7,917 nt of DNA from Oscillospiraceae bacterium (GTDB lineage Bacteria > Bacillota > Clostridia > Oscillospirales > Ruminococcaceae): assembly GCA_020024185.1 (NCBI GenBank), contig JAHHUD010000067.1, positions 1-7,917 of the forward strand, in the 5' to 3' direction. A model generated the notes under the pieces. It was not told the DNA's origin and ran no database searches. It worked only from the letters and a program-made list of their open reading frames with translations. Both the position numbers and the translations under genes were made by a program. Positions 1 to 5,792 of the stretch are shown in pieces; positions within the stretch are counted from its first letter, which is position 1; each line of letters opens with the position of its first letter.

Positions 1-50
1 TTTTCATCACTATCAACTGAACTATCTATAGAAATGGTATTTTCTATCAT
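1..50 (-). CDS. Start of a phage structural-operon gene, cut by the window edge
   Basis: An ATG at 48-50 on the minus strand opens a frame that stays open to the window edge: 16 complete codons beginning MIENTISIDSS and rich in Asp, Ser and Glu. A good ribosome binding site (AAAGGAAC) sits 5-6 nt upstream. In this class of phage the gene after the portal often encodes a scaffold, minor head or capsid protein, and an acidic start would suit a scaffold. Too little is visible to assign a function. It is separated from the gene upstream by an intrinsic terminator at 81-108, so its expression may be uncoupled from the packaging genes. Confidence 0.6.
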   Translation of the reverse strand, partial: MIENTISIDSSVDSDE

Positions 51-80
51 ATATTAGTTCCTTTCCCTAAAAATAGGCAT

Positions 81-108
81 AAAAAAAGCTTTGCCAATGG
101 CAAAAGCT
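81..108 (-). terminator. Intrinsic terminator inside the head operon
   Basis: Read on the minus strand, AGCTTTTGCC, a 3-nt loop (ATT) and GGCAAAGCT form a stem of nine base pairs with one bulged T. A run of seven T follows at once. This is a classic rho-independent terminator placed 9 nt after the stop of the Cys-rich gene. Only about 30 nt separate it from the next start codon, which leaves little room for a promoter. It may act as a partial terminator that lowers expression of the downstream genes. Confidence 0.75.
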
Positions 109-116
109 GATATAAA

Positions 117-308
117 TTAAACTTCAATTTCATAAACATCAGAGTTATCAAGTAGATTTATATATTTCTCCACAATAACTTCTTTATATTTAGCACATTT
201 TTTATTAGTGCAGCCAAAGTATAAAACTTGATACGGAGTATTTTCTTTCATAACAACTCTGCTATCAACAATTCCCAAAGGCCTTTCCGAGCAACTACAT
301 AACTTCAT
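117..308 (-). CDS. Small Cys-rich (possible zinc-ribbon) phage protein
   Basis: This encodes a 63-residue protein. The frame is open further upstream, to 356, but the ATG at 306-308 is the likely start because AGGAGGAAG precedes it at ideal spacing. The longer form would have an unlikely Lys/Arg-rich leader. Four cysteines are arranged as CxC near the N-terminus (Cys4, Cys6) and Cx4C in the middle (Cys33, Cys38), followed by a predicted helix. This pattern suggests a small metal-binding fold, although the spacing is not a textbook zinc ribbon. The gene overlaps the portal stop by 14 bp, so it is probably translationally coupled. I do not recognise a named family; a minor head or DNA-binding role would be a guess. 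Confidence 0.7.
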   Translation of the reverse strand: MKLCSCSERPLGIVDSRVVMKENTPYQVLYFGCTNKKCAKYKEVIVEKYINLLDNSDVYEIEV

Positions 309-1767
309 ATTCTTCCTCCTGTTCTTCCTGTGTAAAATCTTGATTATAAATTTCACTGTTTTCCTTTATTGCTTCAATAATTTTTGTTTTATTAGGCAAA
401 ACACGGTCAGGCAAGTTTTCCAAATATACAAGAGCGTCTGTGATAATACCTTTTGTAAAAAGATTATCCATTGTCTGTATCTGTGTAGATTCACTCCAAT
501 ATTCAGACGGTCCAATCTCAACTGTCAGTTTGGTATTTTCCCCAAGATTTCTAAAATCCAAATAATCTTGAACTTCACCAATATCGGTCATTCTTACACC
601 GTAATGAGTTTTAATAATATCATATACAATCCTTGCGTAGTCCTCTACAAATTGATATAAAGATAATTTTTGCAGTTCCAGTGGTGCTATTGCAGATTTT
701 TGCAAAGCCACAATTGCGGATGTGTTTGTAGGGCTTACATTTCCAAGTACAGCGTCATTTGCCCCCATGAAATCTTTTGTATACACAATTGTTTTTTCCA
801 CAATAGACATCAACTGGCTGGCCATATCTTGAGCTTTAAAACTTGTAGCAACAGCATCGTTAGGATTTCCGATAACTCCCATAACTGCTCCCGGAGAAGA
901 ATTCCATTTATCAAGCTTAGTCTTATCAATAAATATCTTAGGAAACGCATTATTTTTTTGATACAACAATGCCATTGCCCATAGTTTATTAACAATAATC
1001 TGATTAGGAATAATAGTTTCAACAGCTCCCATACCATGATAGCTATCTCTTACATTTTCCCAGTTCATAAAAGCAATTGGATATTCTTTTTGTCCTGTAT
1101 CTGTTTCATCAATAAGCATATTATTTTCTGTACACTGCACAAAATGAACCGTACCATTTTTCTTATATAATCTTAAAAGAACAGTTACCGTTTCTTCATT
1201 TTTTTCAGAATTATAATTTGTATTTTCATCAATATTAGGATATTGCTGTTCAAAAATTTCTTTACCAATATTTTTAACCAAAATAATATACGGCTGTTTA
1301 TCTATTTCACTACTACAACTATCCCCAAAAACAATATTTGTATTATAAATAATTTCACTTTCAATATTTTTACTTTCAGGATTATATCTCACATATATAA
1401 TCCCATCGCCATCAATAGCTGTATTTTTTATAATGTTTCTTAATTTGCTTTTAAACTTTGTATTTTCATTTACAAGTTCAATTTCTTTTTCAGTTGCTGT
1501 CAGCAGTTGCTCATCAACTTCATTTGATTTAATAGAAATCCCAACATCATTAACCATCAATACACTTATAAGATAATTGACAACTCTTTTCACAAAATTA
1601 AGCACTGGTTTTTCCAAATCAGGTGCATTAAGTCCCTCCCATTGATTACCAAGAAAGAAGTTATGATGTTTTTTCGTTTTTTCAAACAAATCAATAGAGT
1701 TTTTATAGGTTAAATCCTTTTGATATTCCTGCCATACACTTTTACAATCAATCCTATTATCCTTCAT
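295..1767 (-). CDS. Phage portal protein
   Basis: The 490-residue product is the size of a phage portal protein, the dodecameric ring at one capsid vertex through which terminase pumps DNA and to which the tail or neck attaches. Visible signatures are an N-terminal NFFLGNQW segment, then KPVLNFVKRVVNYLIS, an arrangement common in siphovirus and podovirus portals. The second half has a SAIAPLELQKLSLYQFVEDYARI helix-rich region like the portal stem and crown. The position two genes after the large terminase fits the canonical terS-terL-portal order. The start is an ATG with AGGAGG 4 nt upstream, overlapping the stop of the preceding miniprotein gene. No frameshift or internal stop is seen, so the protein looks intact. 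I cannot decide between SPP1 gp6-like and P22-like portal families by eye. Confidence 0.87.
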   Translation of the reverse strand: MKDNRIDCKSVWQEYQKDLTYKNSIDLFEKTKKHHNFFLGNQWEGLNAPDLEKPVLNFVKRVVNYLISVLMVNDVGISIKSNEVDEQLLTATEKEIELVNENTKFKSKLRNIIKNTAIDGDGIIYVRYNPESKNIESEIIYNTNIVFGDSCSSEIDKQPYIILVKNIGKEIFEQQYPNIDENTNYNSEKNEETVTVLLRLYKKNGTVHFVQCTENNMLIDETDTGQKEYPIAFMNWENVRDSYHGMGAVETIIPNQIIVNKLWAMALLYQKNNAFPKIFIDKTKLDKWNSSPGAVMGVIGNPNDAVATSFKAQDMASQLMSIVEKTIVYTKDFMGANDAVLGNVSPTNTSAIVALQKSAIAPLELQKLSLYQFVEDYARIVYDIIKTHYGVRMTDIGEVQDYLDFRNLGENTKLTVEIGPSEYWSESTQIQTMDNLFTKGIITDALVYLENLPDRVLPNKTKIIEAIKENSEIYNQDFTQEEQEEEYEVM

Positions 1768-1775
1768 CTTACCTC

Positions 1776-1946
1776 CTACTTATCATTTCCATAAGCAATA
1801 AGTCTTTCCAATTGTCTTTGTATTTGCTTATCTTTTTCCTGCTGATTACATATAACATCATTTTTGTTGCACTCAAAAGTATATTTGTATTTATGACACA
1901 CAAACCCAATAAAACTTCCTGCTACCAATCCAATAAAAAATATCAT
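1776..1946 (-). CDS. 56-residue single-membrane-segment protein
   Basis: The start chosen is the ATG at 1944-1946, preceded by AGGGGTGAT. The open frame reaches upstream to 1994, but that would overlap the previous gene without a better ribosome binding site. Residues 2-17 (IFFIGLVAGSFIGFVC) form one hydrophobic helix with GxxxG-like small residues. A Lys/Tyr-rich stretch follows, then a charged Gln/Glu/Arg-rich tail that may form a short coiled coil. There are three cysteines (about positions 17, 26 and 33). It lies between the coiled-coil gene and the portal gene and shares the portal's ribosome binding site region at its stop. I do not recognise a family with confidence. A phage membrane protein of unknown role, or a small passenger gene, is all that can be said. 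Confidence 0.7.
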   Translation of the reverse strand: MIFFIGLVAGSFIGFVCHKYKYTFECNKNDVICNQQEKDKQIQRQLERLIAYGNDK

Positions 1947-1956
1947 ACAATCACCC

Positions 1957-2553
1957 CTATATTCCCATAAGCAACTGCATGTATTTTCTTTCAAGTTCCA
2001 ATAAATCGTTGTTATATTGCTGTTGCATTTTATTTAAAACACCGTTATAATTTGCATTTTCTTTAACTCTGTTATCTTCATAGTTAATTCTTCTTTGGTT
2101 TTTAAGACTCTCGATTTCTCCACCGGCACCCCATAACGCAGTTTGTTGAGGTATATTTTTAATTCCCTGCATATAAGCCACATAAATATTTTTCAAATTA
2201 TTTTCATTGTTAGTTTTTGCTTCTTTTTTCTGCAAATCATAGTTTTGATTCATTATTTGCATCGCTCTGCCTTTTTCAGCATTAAGCATATTTATTTTTT
2301 CTTGTCGTTCTCTCTGTCTTTGTAGTTCTTTTTCATCAACATTATTTACAACAACTGTTGTACTTCCGGTTTTATTGCTATTTGAACTTGTATTTCTGTT
2401 ATTTTTTCTTATTCCGCTAATTGTCGGCTCTTTAAATGCGTATCTATGTGGAAACACTTTCATAAAATCAGCAACATCATTTTTTCCGCTTAACGGAAAA
2501 TTCATATTGCTCCACGGATATCTGTCTTTTTTCTCTGGGACTCTATACAACAT
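1957..2553 (-). CDS. Coiled-coil phage protein between terminase and portal
   Basis: The ATG at 2551-2553 is preceded by AAGGAG at 8 nt. An in-frame GTG at 2562 lies inside that ribosome binding site, so it was rejected. The 198-residue product has a basic, Ser/Asn-rich N-terminal third, then long charged helices (about residues 73-130) rich in Gln, Glu, Lys and Arg. A Gly-rich turn GAGGEIES (about 142-149) and a second amphipathic helix run to the C-terminus. From memory, similar small helical proteins with a G-GG-ES turn occur beside portal genes in gut Firmicutes phages, but their function is not established to my knowledge. A role in the neck, in scaffolding or as an ejected head protein would fit its place, but this is inference. 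Confidence 0.78.
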   Translation of the reverse strand: MLYRVPEKKDRYPWSNMNFPLSGKNDVADFMKVFPHRYAFKEPTISGIRKNNRNTSSNSNKTGSTTVVVNNVDEKELQRQRERQEKINMLNAEKGRAMQIMNQNYDLQKKEAKTNNENNLKNIYVAYMQGIKNIPQQTALWGAGGEIESLKNQRRINYEDNRVKENANYNGVLNKMQQQYNNDLLELERKYMQLLMGI

Positions 2554-2567
2554 AAAATTCACTCCTT

Positions 2568-3881
2568 TTAAAATTCAATAAAATTTTCAATTTGTTCATC
2601 ATAACTATTTTCTTCTTCCTCAACCAATTCTTTCACTGCCGGAACAGGTCGTCCAGCAACAAAATATCTCAAAGCGTCTGGTGCGTGTGTAATTTCATGA
2701 GGAGTATTAGCAACATCATTTGGATTTGTCTTGTCAAAAGTTAAAGCAGGCAGTGTTCTTATAAGGTTATTACAGTTTTCAAAAATCACTAAGTTCGCCG
2801 TCATATTTCCCATTTCATCTTTATAAGGCATAATCCACTCTTTAAGGTTATACCAACCTTGAACTCTGTTATTCTCACTTTTAGAAAGCAAAATTCCATA
2901 TTCAGAAAAAATTTCAGCAACACTTTTACCGGTATCTTGTCGTCTGTTATATAAATCCGGGGGTGCATAATAAACGCTTATATTTTTTTCACCGGTATTT
3001 ATAATTTCCTTAGCAGCACTGCTTATAATTAAGTTAGGTTTATATATTTCTTTATACACATAAGCTTTACCAAATGTGTCAATGGCAATAAAATATCCCG
3101 CAAACATATCCAAACCATAGTCCATAGTAAAATATTTTTTCCAATGAGCAGGAATTTCAAAAGGTTTAACAACATGAATACTTCTTCTAAATTCAGAAAA
3201 ATATTGTCCATCAAAAATATCCCAATCGCCATATAACAAAGCTCTCTTATCTTTTTCACTTAGCTTTTTAAGTCTGGAAACATACCCCTTATCATTTTTC
3301 ATTAAAAAGCTGTTATCACTTACTTTTGCAGGTATAAACTCTCTGGTTCCGTTTTCATCAATATACAAACCGTCAATACAAGAATCTATAAATCTTTTTT
3401 TAACCCAGGTATGCCCCACACCACCGGGGTTTGTACTGCTTTTTATCTGCTTAGGATAATCATTAACACCTCTTATTCTGCTCATCAAATATACATACAT
3501 ATCTTCTGTAAAGTGGGTTAATTCGTCAAATCGAATAACATCATATTCAGCCGATTGATATTTATACACATCATTTTCTCTGTCACAAAATCCAAAATCA
3601 ATAATACTTCCATTAGGAAAAACTCCTGTATGTTTTGAAGAATTATATTTATATATTTTGTTATCAAAAAGGCCTAAAGCAACTCTAATCAAACTTTTTT
3701 CAAGTTCTGGCAGAGTGCGTCTTAAAATAAGCTGTTTACTTTTTGGATATTTCATTGCATATAAAAAAGAATCTATCAACTGTGCATAGCTTTTACCGCC
3801 ACCTGCTGCACCACCAAATAACACTTCATCTGCTGTGCTGTTGATAAATTCTTTTTGTTTTTTTGTAATTTCAATTTTAAT
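2568..3881 (-). CDS. terL: Phage terminase large subunit
   Basis: This is the packaging motor ATPase and nuclease, which cuts concatemeric phage DNA and pumps it into the prohead through the portal. With a start near 3881 it is 437 residues, normal for the family. Visible motifs are Walker A GGAAGGGKS (about 23-31), Walker B VIRFDE with Asp119-Glu120, the coupling motif STNPGG (about 149-154), and a C-terminal RNase H-like nuclease with acidic residues in MDYGLD (Asp254) and HAPDALRY (Asp402). The first conventional codon, GTG at 3822-3824, would place Walker A at residue 4 and delete an N-terminal strand. In the same frame upstream lies KIEITKKQKEFINSTADEV, a typical terminase start. No ATG, GTG or TTG exists there; the best candidate is ATT at 3879-3881, 9 nt after GGTGG (GGTGGTGA resembles GGAGGTGA). 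Confidence 0.92.
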   Translation of the reverse strand: MKIEITKKQKEFINSTADEVLFGGAAGGGKSYAQLIDSFLYAMKYPKSKQLILRRTLPELEKSLIRVALGLFDNKIYKYNSSKHTGVFPNGSIIDFGFCDRENDVYKYQSAEYDVIRFDELTHFTEDMYVYLMSRIRGVNDYPKQIKSSTNPGGVGHTWVKKRFIDSCIDGLYIDENGTREFIPAKVSDNSFLMKNDKGYVSRLKKLSEKDKRALLYGDWDIFDGQYFSEFRRSIHVVKPFEIPAHWKKYFTMDYGLDMFAGYFIAIDTFGKAYVYKEIYKPNLIISSAAKEIINTGEKNISVYYAPPDLYNRRQDTGKSVAEIFSEYGILLSKSENNRVQGWYNLKEWIMPYKDEMGNMTANLVIFENCNNLIRTLPALTFDKTNPNDVANTPHEITHAPDALRYFVAGRPVPAVKELVEEEENSYDEQIENFIEF

Positions 3882-3911
3882 TTTATTTCACCACCCTATA
3901 CATTTAATTTC

Positions 3912-4184
3912 TTACTCCACAACCTTCACCTCCACACAAAAAGCTTTTTCTTCTTCTGGCATTTCTTGTTTAACAGTATTGCTTATAGCCTCAAACGCAG
4001 ATTTATCTCCTTTAATGGCTTTTGCAATCTGTGCATAAACAATAGCCTGTTGTGCTGTCATCTTATCAGTAGATACATCTAGCACAGAAGAAATTTCATC
4101 TTTAACTGAATCCATAACTTTTGTTTTTAATGCCTTATTCAAGACCTCGCTCATTATTTTATGTTTTCCAGTACCGGATTTCAT
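3912..4184 (-). CDS. terS: Putative terminase small subunit
   Basis: The 90-residue product starts at an ATG preceded by AGGAGG at 5 nt spacing. It lies immediately upstream of the large terminase, where a small terminase belongs. The small subunit normally binds the packaging start site and hands DNA to the large subunit. The middle, TAQQAIVYAQIAKAIKGDKS (about 43-62) followed by AFEAI, matches a sequence pattern I recall from short proteins placed just before terL in Firmicutes phages. The C-terminus is acidic. It is shorter than many small terminases (100-180 residues), and I see no clear helix-turn-helix, so the assignment rests mainly on gene order. It is the first gene of the leftward operon, downstream of the 12-bp repeat array. 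Confidence 0.6.
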   Translation of the reverse strand: MKSGTGKHKIMSEVLNKALKTKVMDSVKDEISSVLDVSTDKMTAQQAIVYAQIAKAIKGDKSAFEAISNTVKQEMPEEEKAFCVEVKVVE

Positions 4185-4215
4185 CTTTGCCTCCTCTCAA
4201 ATTTTCGATGATATA

Positions 4216-4224
4216 ATCATAACA
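4216..4224 (-). promoter_or_regulatory. Possible extended -10 element of the packaging operon
   Basis: On the minus strand the sequence TGTTATGAT provides a TGn extended -10 with hexamer TATGAT, about 32 nt upstream of the small terminase start codon. The hexamer expected at -35 (around 4239-4244, GAAAAA) is poor, which is typical of activator-dependent promoters. The 12-bp repeats would then cover roughly -38 to -85. An imperfect inverted repeat, CGAAAAA/TTTTTCG (4225-4245), lies between the -10 element and the repeats. Confidence 0.4.
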
Positions 4225-4246
4225 CGAAAAACCGGCTTTTTTTCGC

Positions 4247-4294
4247 AACTTAGTTGCATTAAATAGTGCATAAAATGTTGCACCCTATGTTGCA
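4247..4294 (-). repeat. Four 12-bp-phased TGCAAC-like direct repeats
   Basis: On the minus strand four units begin at 4294, 4282, 4270 and 4258, exactly 12 bp apart: TGCAACATAGGG, TGCAACATTTTA, TGCACTATTTAA and TGCAACTAAGTT. The first six bases are conserved in three of the four; the third has TGCACT. The last unit runs into a perfect palindrome GCAACTTAGTTGC at 4245-4257. The array lies 63 bp upstream of the small terminase start. It could be an activator binding site for the late operon, or a packaging recognition site (pac or cosB-like) bound by the small terminase. The sequence alone does not decide. Confidence 0.75.
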
Positions 4295-4309
4295 CTAAAC
4301 ATTATAAAC

Positions 4310-4480
4310 CCTTTATTTATAAGCGTTTTCTCAATTTATAATCAATATATCTTACATTTTATAACTTTTAATACTATTTTTACTATAAAATAAAATCTAA
4401 ATAAAGATTAAACTTTTCTATATTAAAATTACTTATTATTTCAAAACAAATTATATAATTATCTTTTTAAAAATTTTATA
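4310..4480. other. AT-rich spacer between repressor terminator and repeat array
   Basis: This stretch is almost entirely A and T with frequent stops in all frames. I see no credible gene or strong ribosome binding site. On the minus strand a weak promoter-like pair, TTGATT, 18 nt, TATAAA, can be found near 4310-4345, but such matches are expected by chance in DNA this AT-rich. The intrinsic curvature of A/T runs might matter for regulation, but nothing definite is visible. Confidence 0.5.
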
Positions 4481-4515
4481 AAAAATGCGTATGGAAACAA
4501 AATCCATACGCATTT
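4481..4515 (-). terminator. Terminator of the repressor gene
   Basis: A perfect 13-bp inverted repeat (AAATGCGTATGGA / TCCATACGCATTT, arms at 4483-4495 and 4503-4515) surrounds a 7-nt loop. On the minus strand the second arm runs into a six-T stretch. It starts 12 bp after the repressor stop codon and insulates the packaging operon from repressor transcription. Confidence 0.85.
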
Positions 4516-4526
4516 AATTTATGTAT

Positions 4527-5132
4527 TTAGAATTTAGCTCTTAGTTCAATAACTTTTCCTATTATAGAAACCGGTTTGTCATTTACCTCCTGTGCTGTAA
4601 AAAACATAGGTGCATATTTAGAGTTATTTGATATAAGTATAATTCCATCATCATGTTTAACCACTTTTTTACAAGTAGCAACTTCATTGCCAATCATAAC
4701 AATACCGATTTCACCGCTATCAATATCACTCTGTTTTCTCACAACAACAATATCCCCGGATACAATTCTCGGTTCCATACTATCTCCTTTTATTTTTAGG
4801 GCAAAAATAGTATTATCTCTTACCCACTCGCTCGGAACTTCCTCATATCCAATAATATCCTGCTGTGCTGCAATAGGCACTCCGGCAGCCACATCTCCCA
4901 AAACCGGAATTTTTACAAAATTTATTTTTTGTTCCAGTTTATCAATTCCCAAAAGTACATTTGAATCTAATTGCAAAATTTCGCTTAGTTTTTTTATTTT
5001 ATCCTGTCGCATATTAGAAATATTTCCTGTTTCCCAACGTTGCACAGTTGCTTTAGAAACCCCAACATAATCTGCAATTTTCTCCAAAGTTATCCCAAGG
5101 GCTTTTCTTCGTGTTTTGATTATCTCATTCAA
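4527..5132 (-). CDS. LexA/CI-type self-cleaving phage repressor
   Basis: The 201-residue product combines an N-terminal XRE-type helix-turn-helix (about residues 4-58, recognition region YVGVSKATVQRWETG) with a C-terminal peptidase S24 domain. The autoproteolysis machinery is complete: cleavage site Ala83-Gly84 in DVAAGVP, nucleophile Ser118 in KGDSMEP, and general-base Lys155 in ATCKKV. It should dimerise on operators, keep the element silent, and cleave itself when RecA filaments form after DNA damage. The start is TTG at 5130-5132, the only one that keeps the whole helix-turn-helix, with AAGGAGGG 7 nt upstream. It is divergent from the activator gene at 5351, its most likely target. It is not host LexA: the DNA-binding domain is XRE-like, not the winged helix of LexA. 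Confidence 0.93.
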   Translation of the reverse strand: MNEIIKTRRKALGITLEKIADYVGVSKATVQRWETGNISNMRQDKIKKLSEILQLDSNVLLGIDKLEQKINFVKIPVLGDVAAGVPIAAQQDIIGYEEVPSEWVRDNTIFALKIKGDSMEPRIVSGDIVVVRKQSDIDSGEIGIVMIGNEVATCKKVVKHDDGIILISNNSKYAPMFFTAQEVNDKPVSIIGKVIELRAKF

Positions 5133-5161
5133 AATAAGCCCTCCTTTTTATAATATTATAT

Positions 5162-5190
5162 ATAATACAATATATATATTAAAATTACAA
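5162..5190 (-). promoter_or_regulatory. Promoter of the repressor gene
   Basis: On the minus strand TTGTAA (5185-5190), a 17-nt spacer and TATTAT (5162-5167) form a good sigma-A promoter. Transcription would begin near 5155, about 23 nt upstream of the TTG start. The transcript leader is short and carries the strong AAGGAGGG ribosome binding site. Confidence 0.65.
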
Positions 5191-5216
5191 TCTTCTACAT
5201 TTTTTTCACTTAAAAG

Positions 5217-5231
5217 AAACAATTCTTGTTT
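5217..5231. promoter_or_regulatory. Palindrome O1, putative repressor operator
   Basis: A perfect 6-3-6 inverted repeat, AAACAA TTC TTGTTT, lies between the two divergent promoters. It has the size expected for a dimeric XRE-type repressor. Its centre (5224) is 31 bp, about three helical turns, from the centre of the second palindrome. It does not overlap either promoter's -35 hexamer. Confidence 0.5.
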
Positions 5232-5247
5232 TTACATCAAATTATAC

Positions 5248-5262
5248 ACAACTTTTAGTTGT
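5248..5262. promoter_or_regulatory. Palindrome O2, putative repressor operator
   Basis: A perfect 6-3-6 inverted repeat, ACAACT TTT AGTTGT, ends 7 bp before the -35 hexamer of the activator promoter. It has the same architecture as O1 but a different half-site, sharing an ACAA core. Repressor bound here could interfere with RNA polymerase, especially if paired with O1 or with the imperfect site at 5312-5328. Confidence 0.55.
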
Positions 5263-5269
5263 ATTTTTA

Positions 5270-5298
5270 TTGACAAAATTTGGTAAAAGTGATATTAT
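5270..5298 (+). promoter_or_regulatory. Near-consensus promoter of the activator gene
   Basis: TTGACA (5270-5275), a 17-nt spacer and TATTAT (5293-5298) with an extended TGA element (5290-5292) make an almost perfect sigma-A promoter. It should be very strong when not repressed. The predicted start is near 5305, about 46 nt upstream of the ATG. Confidence 0.85.
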
Positions 5299-5303
5299 AT
5301 TTT

Positions 5304-5328
5304 ACGCAAACGCAACTTTTATATTGTT
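5304..5328. promoter_or_regulatory. Tandem ACGCAA repeat and imperfect third operator-like site
   Basis: Two adjacent ACGCAA hexamers (5304-5309 and 5310-5315) run into GCAACTTTTATATTGT. This shares CAACTTTTA and a closing TTGT with O2 but has one extra base between the half-sites. It spans the start of transcription, where bound repressor would block initiation. Support is weaker than for O1 and O2. Confidence 0.35.
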
Positions 5329-5350
5329 ATACTAATAAGGAGGCCCAAAA

Positions 5351-5785
5351 ATGTCATATAATGATTATAAAAAACAAGCAATAAAAGATTTGTCAGATTA
5401 CAACTATTTAAAAAGCAGTCTTCTCACATTGTCCAAAAGAATACAGCTTTTGCAAAACAACTTTTCTCAAGGCGCATATAATTCACAAACAAAGGTTATG
5501 GTCTCCATAAGCACCGATGAAAAAGTTATAGCTCACATATCACAAATAGAACAATTAGAACACACTTTAAAATGCAATACTCTCAAAGTACAAAGTATAG
5601 AAAATGCACTTTCTGCATTGCCAGAAAAAGATAGAAATCTTATGATGAGTTTTTATGTTAATCGTCAAAGAAACAGTGTTGCAACACTTGCAAGAAATAG
5701 TTATACAGACCGTTCATGTATTTATCGACGTGCACAAAAATCACTTGAAAAATATATATTTGCATTTTTTGGTATAGAAAAATAA
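5351..5785 (+). CDS. Sigma-70 region 4-like phage late transcription activator (RinA/ArpU/Xpf type)
   Basis: The 144-residue product starts at an ATG with AAGGAGG 7 nt upstream. The N-terminal half (about 1-90) is helical and partly coiled coil (KKQAIKDLSDYNYLK, then LEHTLKCNTLKVQSIENAL). The C-terminal half reads ALSALPEKDRNLMMSFYVN, then SVATLARNSYTDRSCIYRRA and QKSLEKYIF, the pattern of sigma-70 region 4 and of RinA/ArpU/DUF1492 regulators. Here an L-P-x-x-x-R-x-L-M helix precedes a helix-turn-helix. Such proteins, including PBSX Xpf, switch on late packaging operons. This gene is driven by a near-consensus promoter flanked by candidate repressor operators and is divergent from the repressor. 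The inferred target is the small-terminase promoter. A different regulator with the same fold cannot be excluded. Confidence 0.75.
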   Translation: MSYNDYKKQAIKDLSDYNYLKSSLLTLSKRIQLLQNNFSQGAYNSQTKVMVSISTDEKVIAHISQIEQLEHTLKCNTLKVQSIENALSALPEKDRNLMMSFYVNRQRNSVATLARNSYTDRSCIYRRAQKSLEKYIFAFFGIEK

Positions 5786-5792
5786 ACTTTAT

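Noticed and set aside
340..984. Plus-strand open frames opposite the portal gene
   Set aside because: They are Cys/Phe/Ile-rich shadow translations of an AT-rich gene, have no good ribosome binding site and resemble no protein family. The portal frame explains the region.
3835..4082. Two overlapping plus-strand frames across the small terminase gene
   Set aside because: Both are hydrophobic shadow translations of the minus-strand gene, and neither has a ribosome binding site.
4245..4257. Palindrome GCAACTTAGTTGC as another repressor operator
   Set aside because: Its 6-1-6 spacing differs from the 6-3-6 palindromes near the repressor, and it overlaps the last unit of the 12-bp array, so it is better treated as part of that array.
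4247..4294. CRISPR array
   Set aside because: The units are only 12 bp with degenerate halves and no spacers of usual length, and no cas gene is nearby.
4576..5070. A 164-residue plus-strand frame opposite the repressor
   Set aside because: It is fully antisense to a repressor with complete catalytic residues, is Ser/Thr/Ile-rich and lacks a ribosome binding site.
5214..5227. Possible SOS box in the divergent promoter region (AAGAA-4-TTCTT)
   Set aside because: It lacks the GAAC-4-GTTC core of Gram-positive LexA boxes and overlaps the better palindrome O1. The repressor here is XRE-type, so a host SOS box is not needed.
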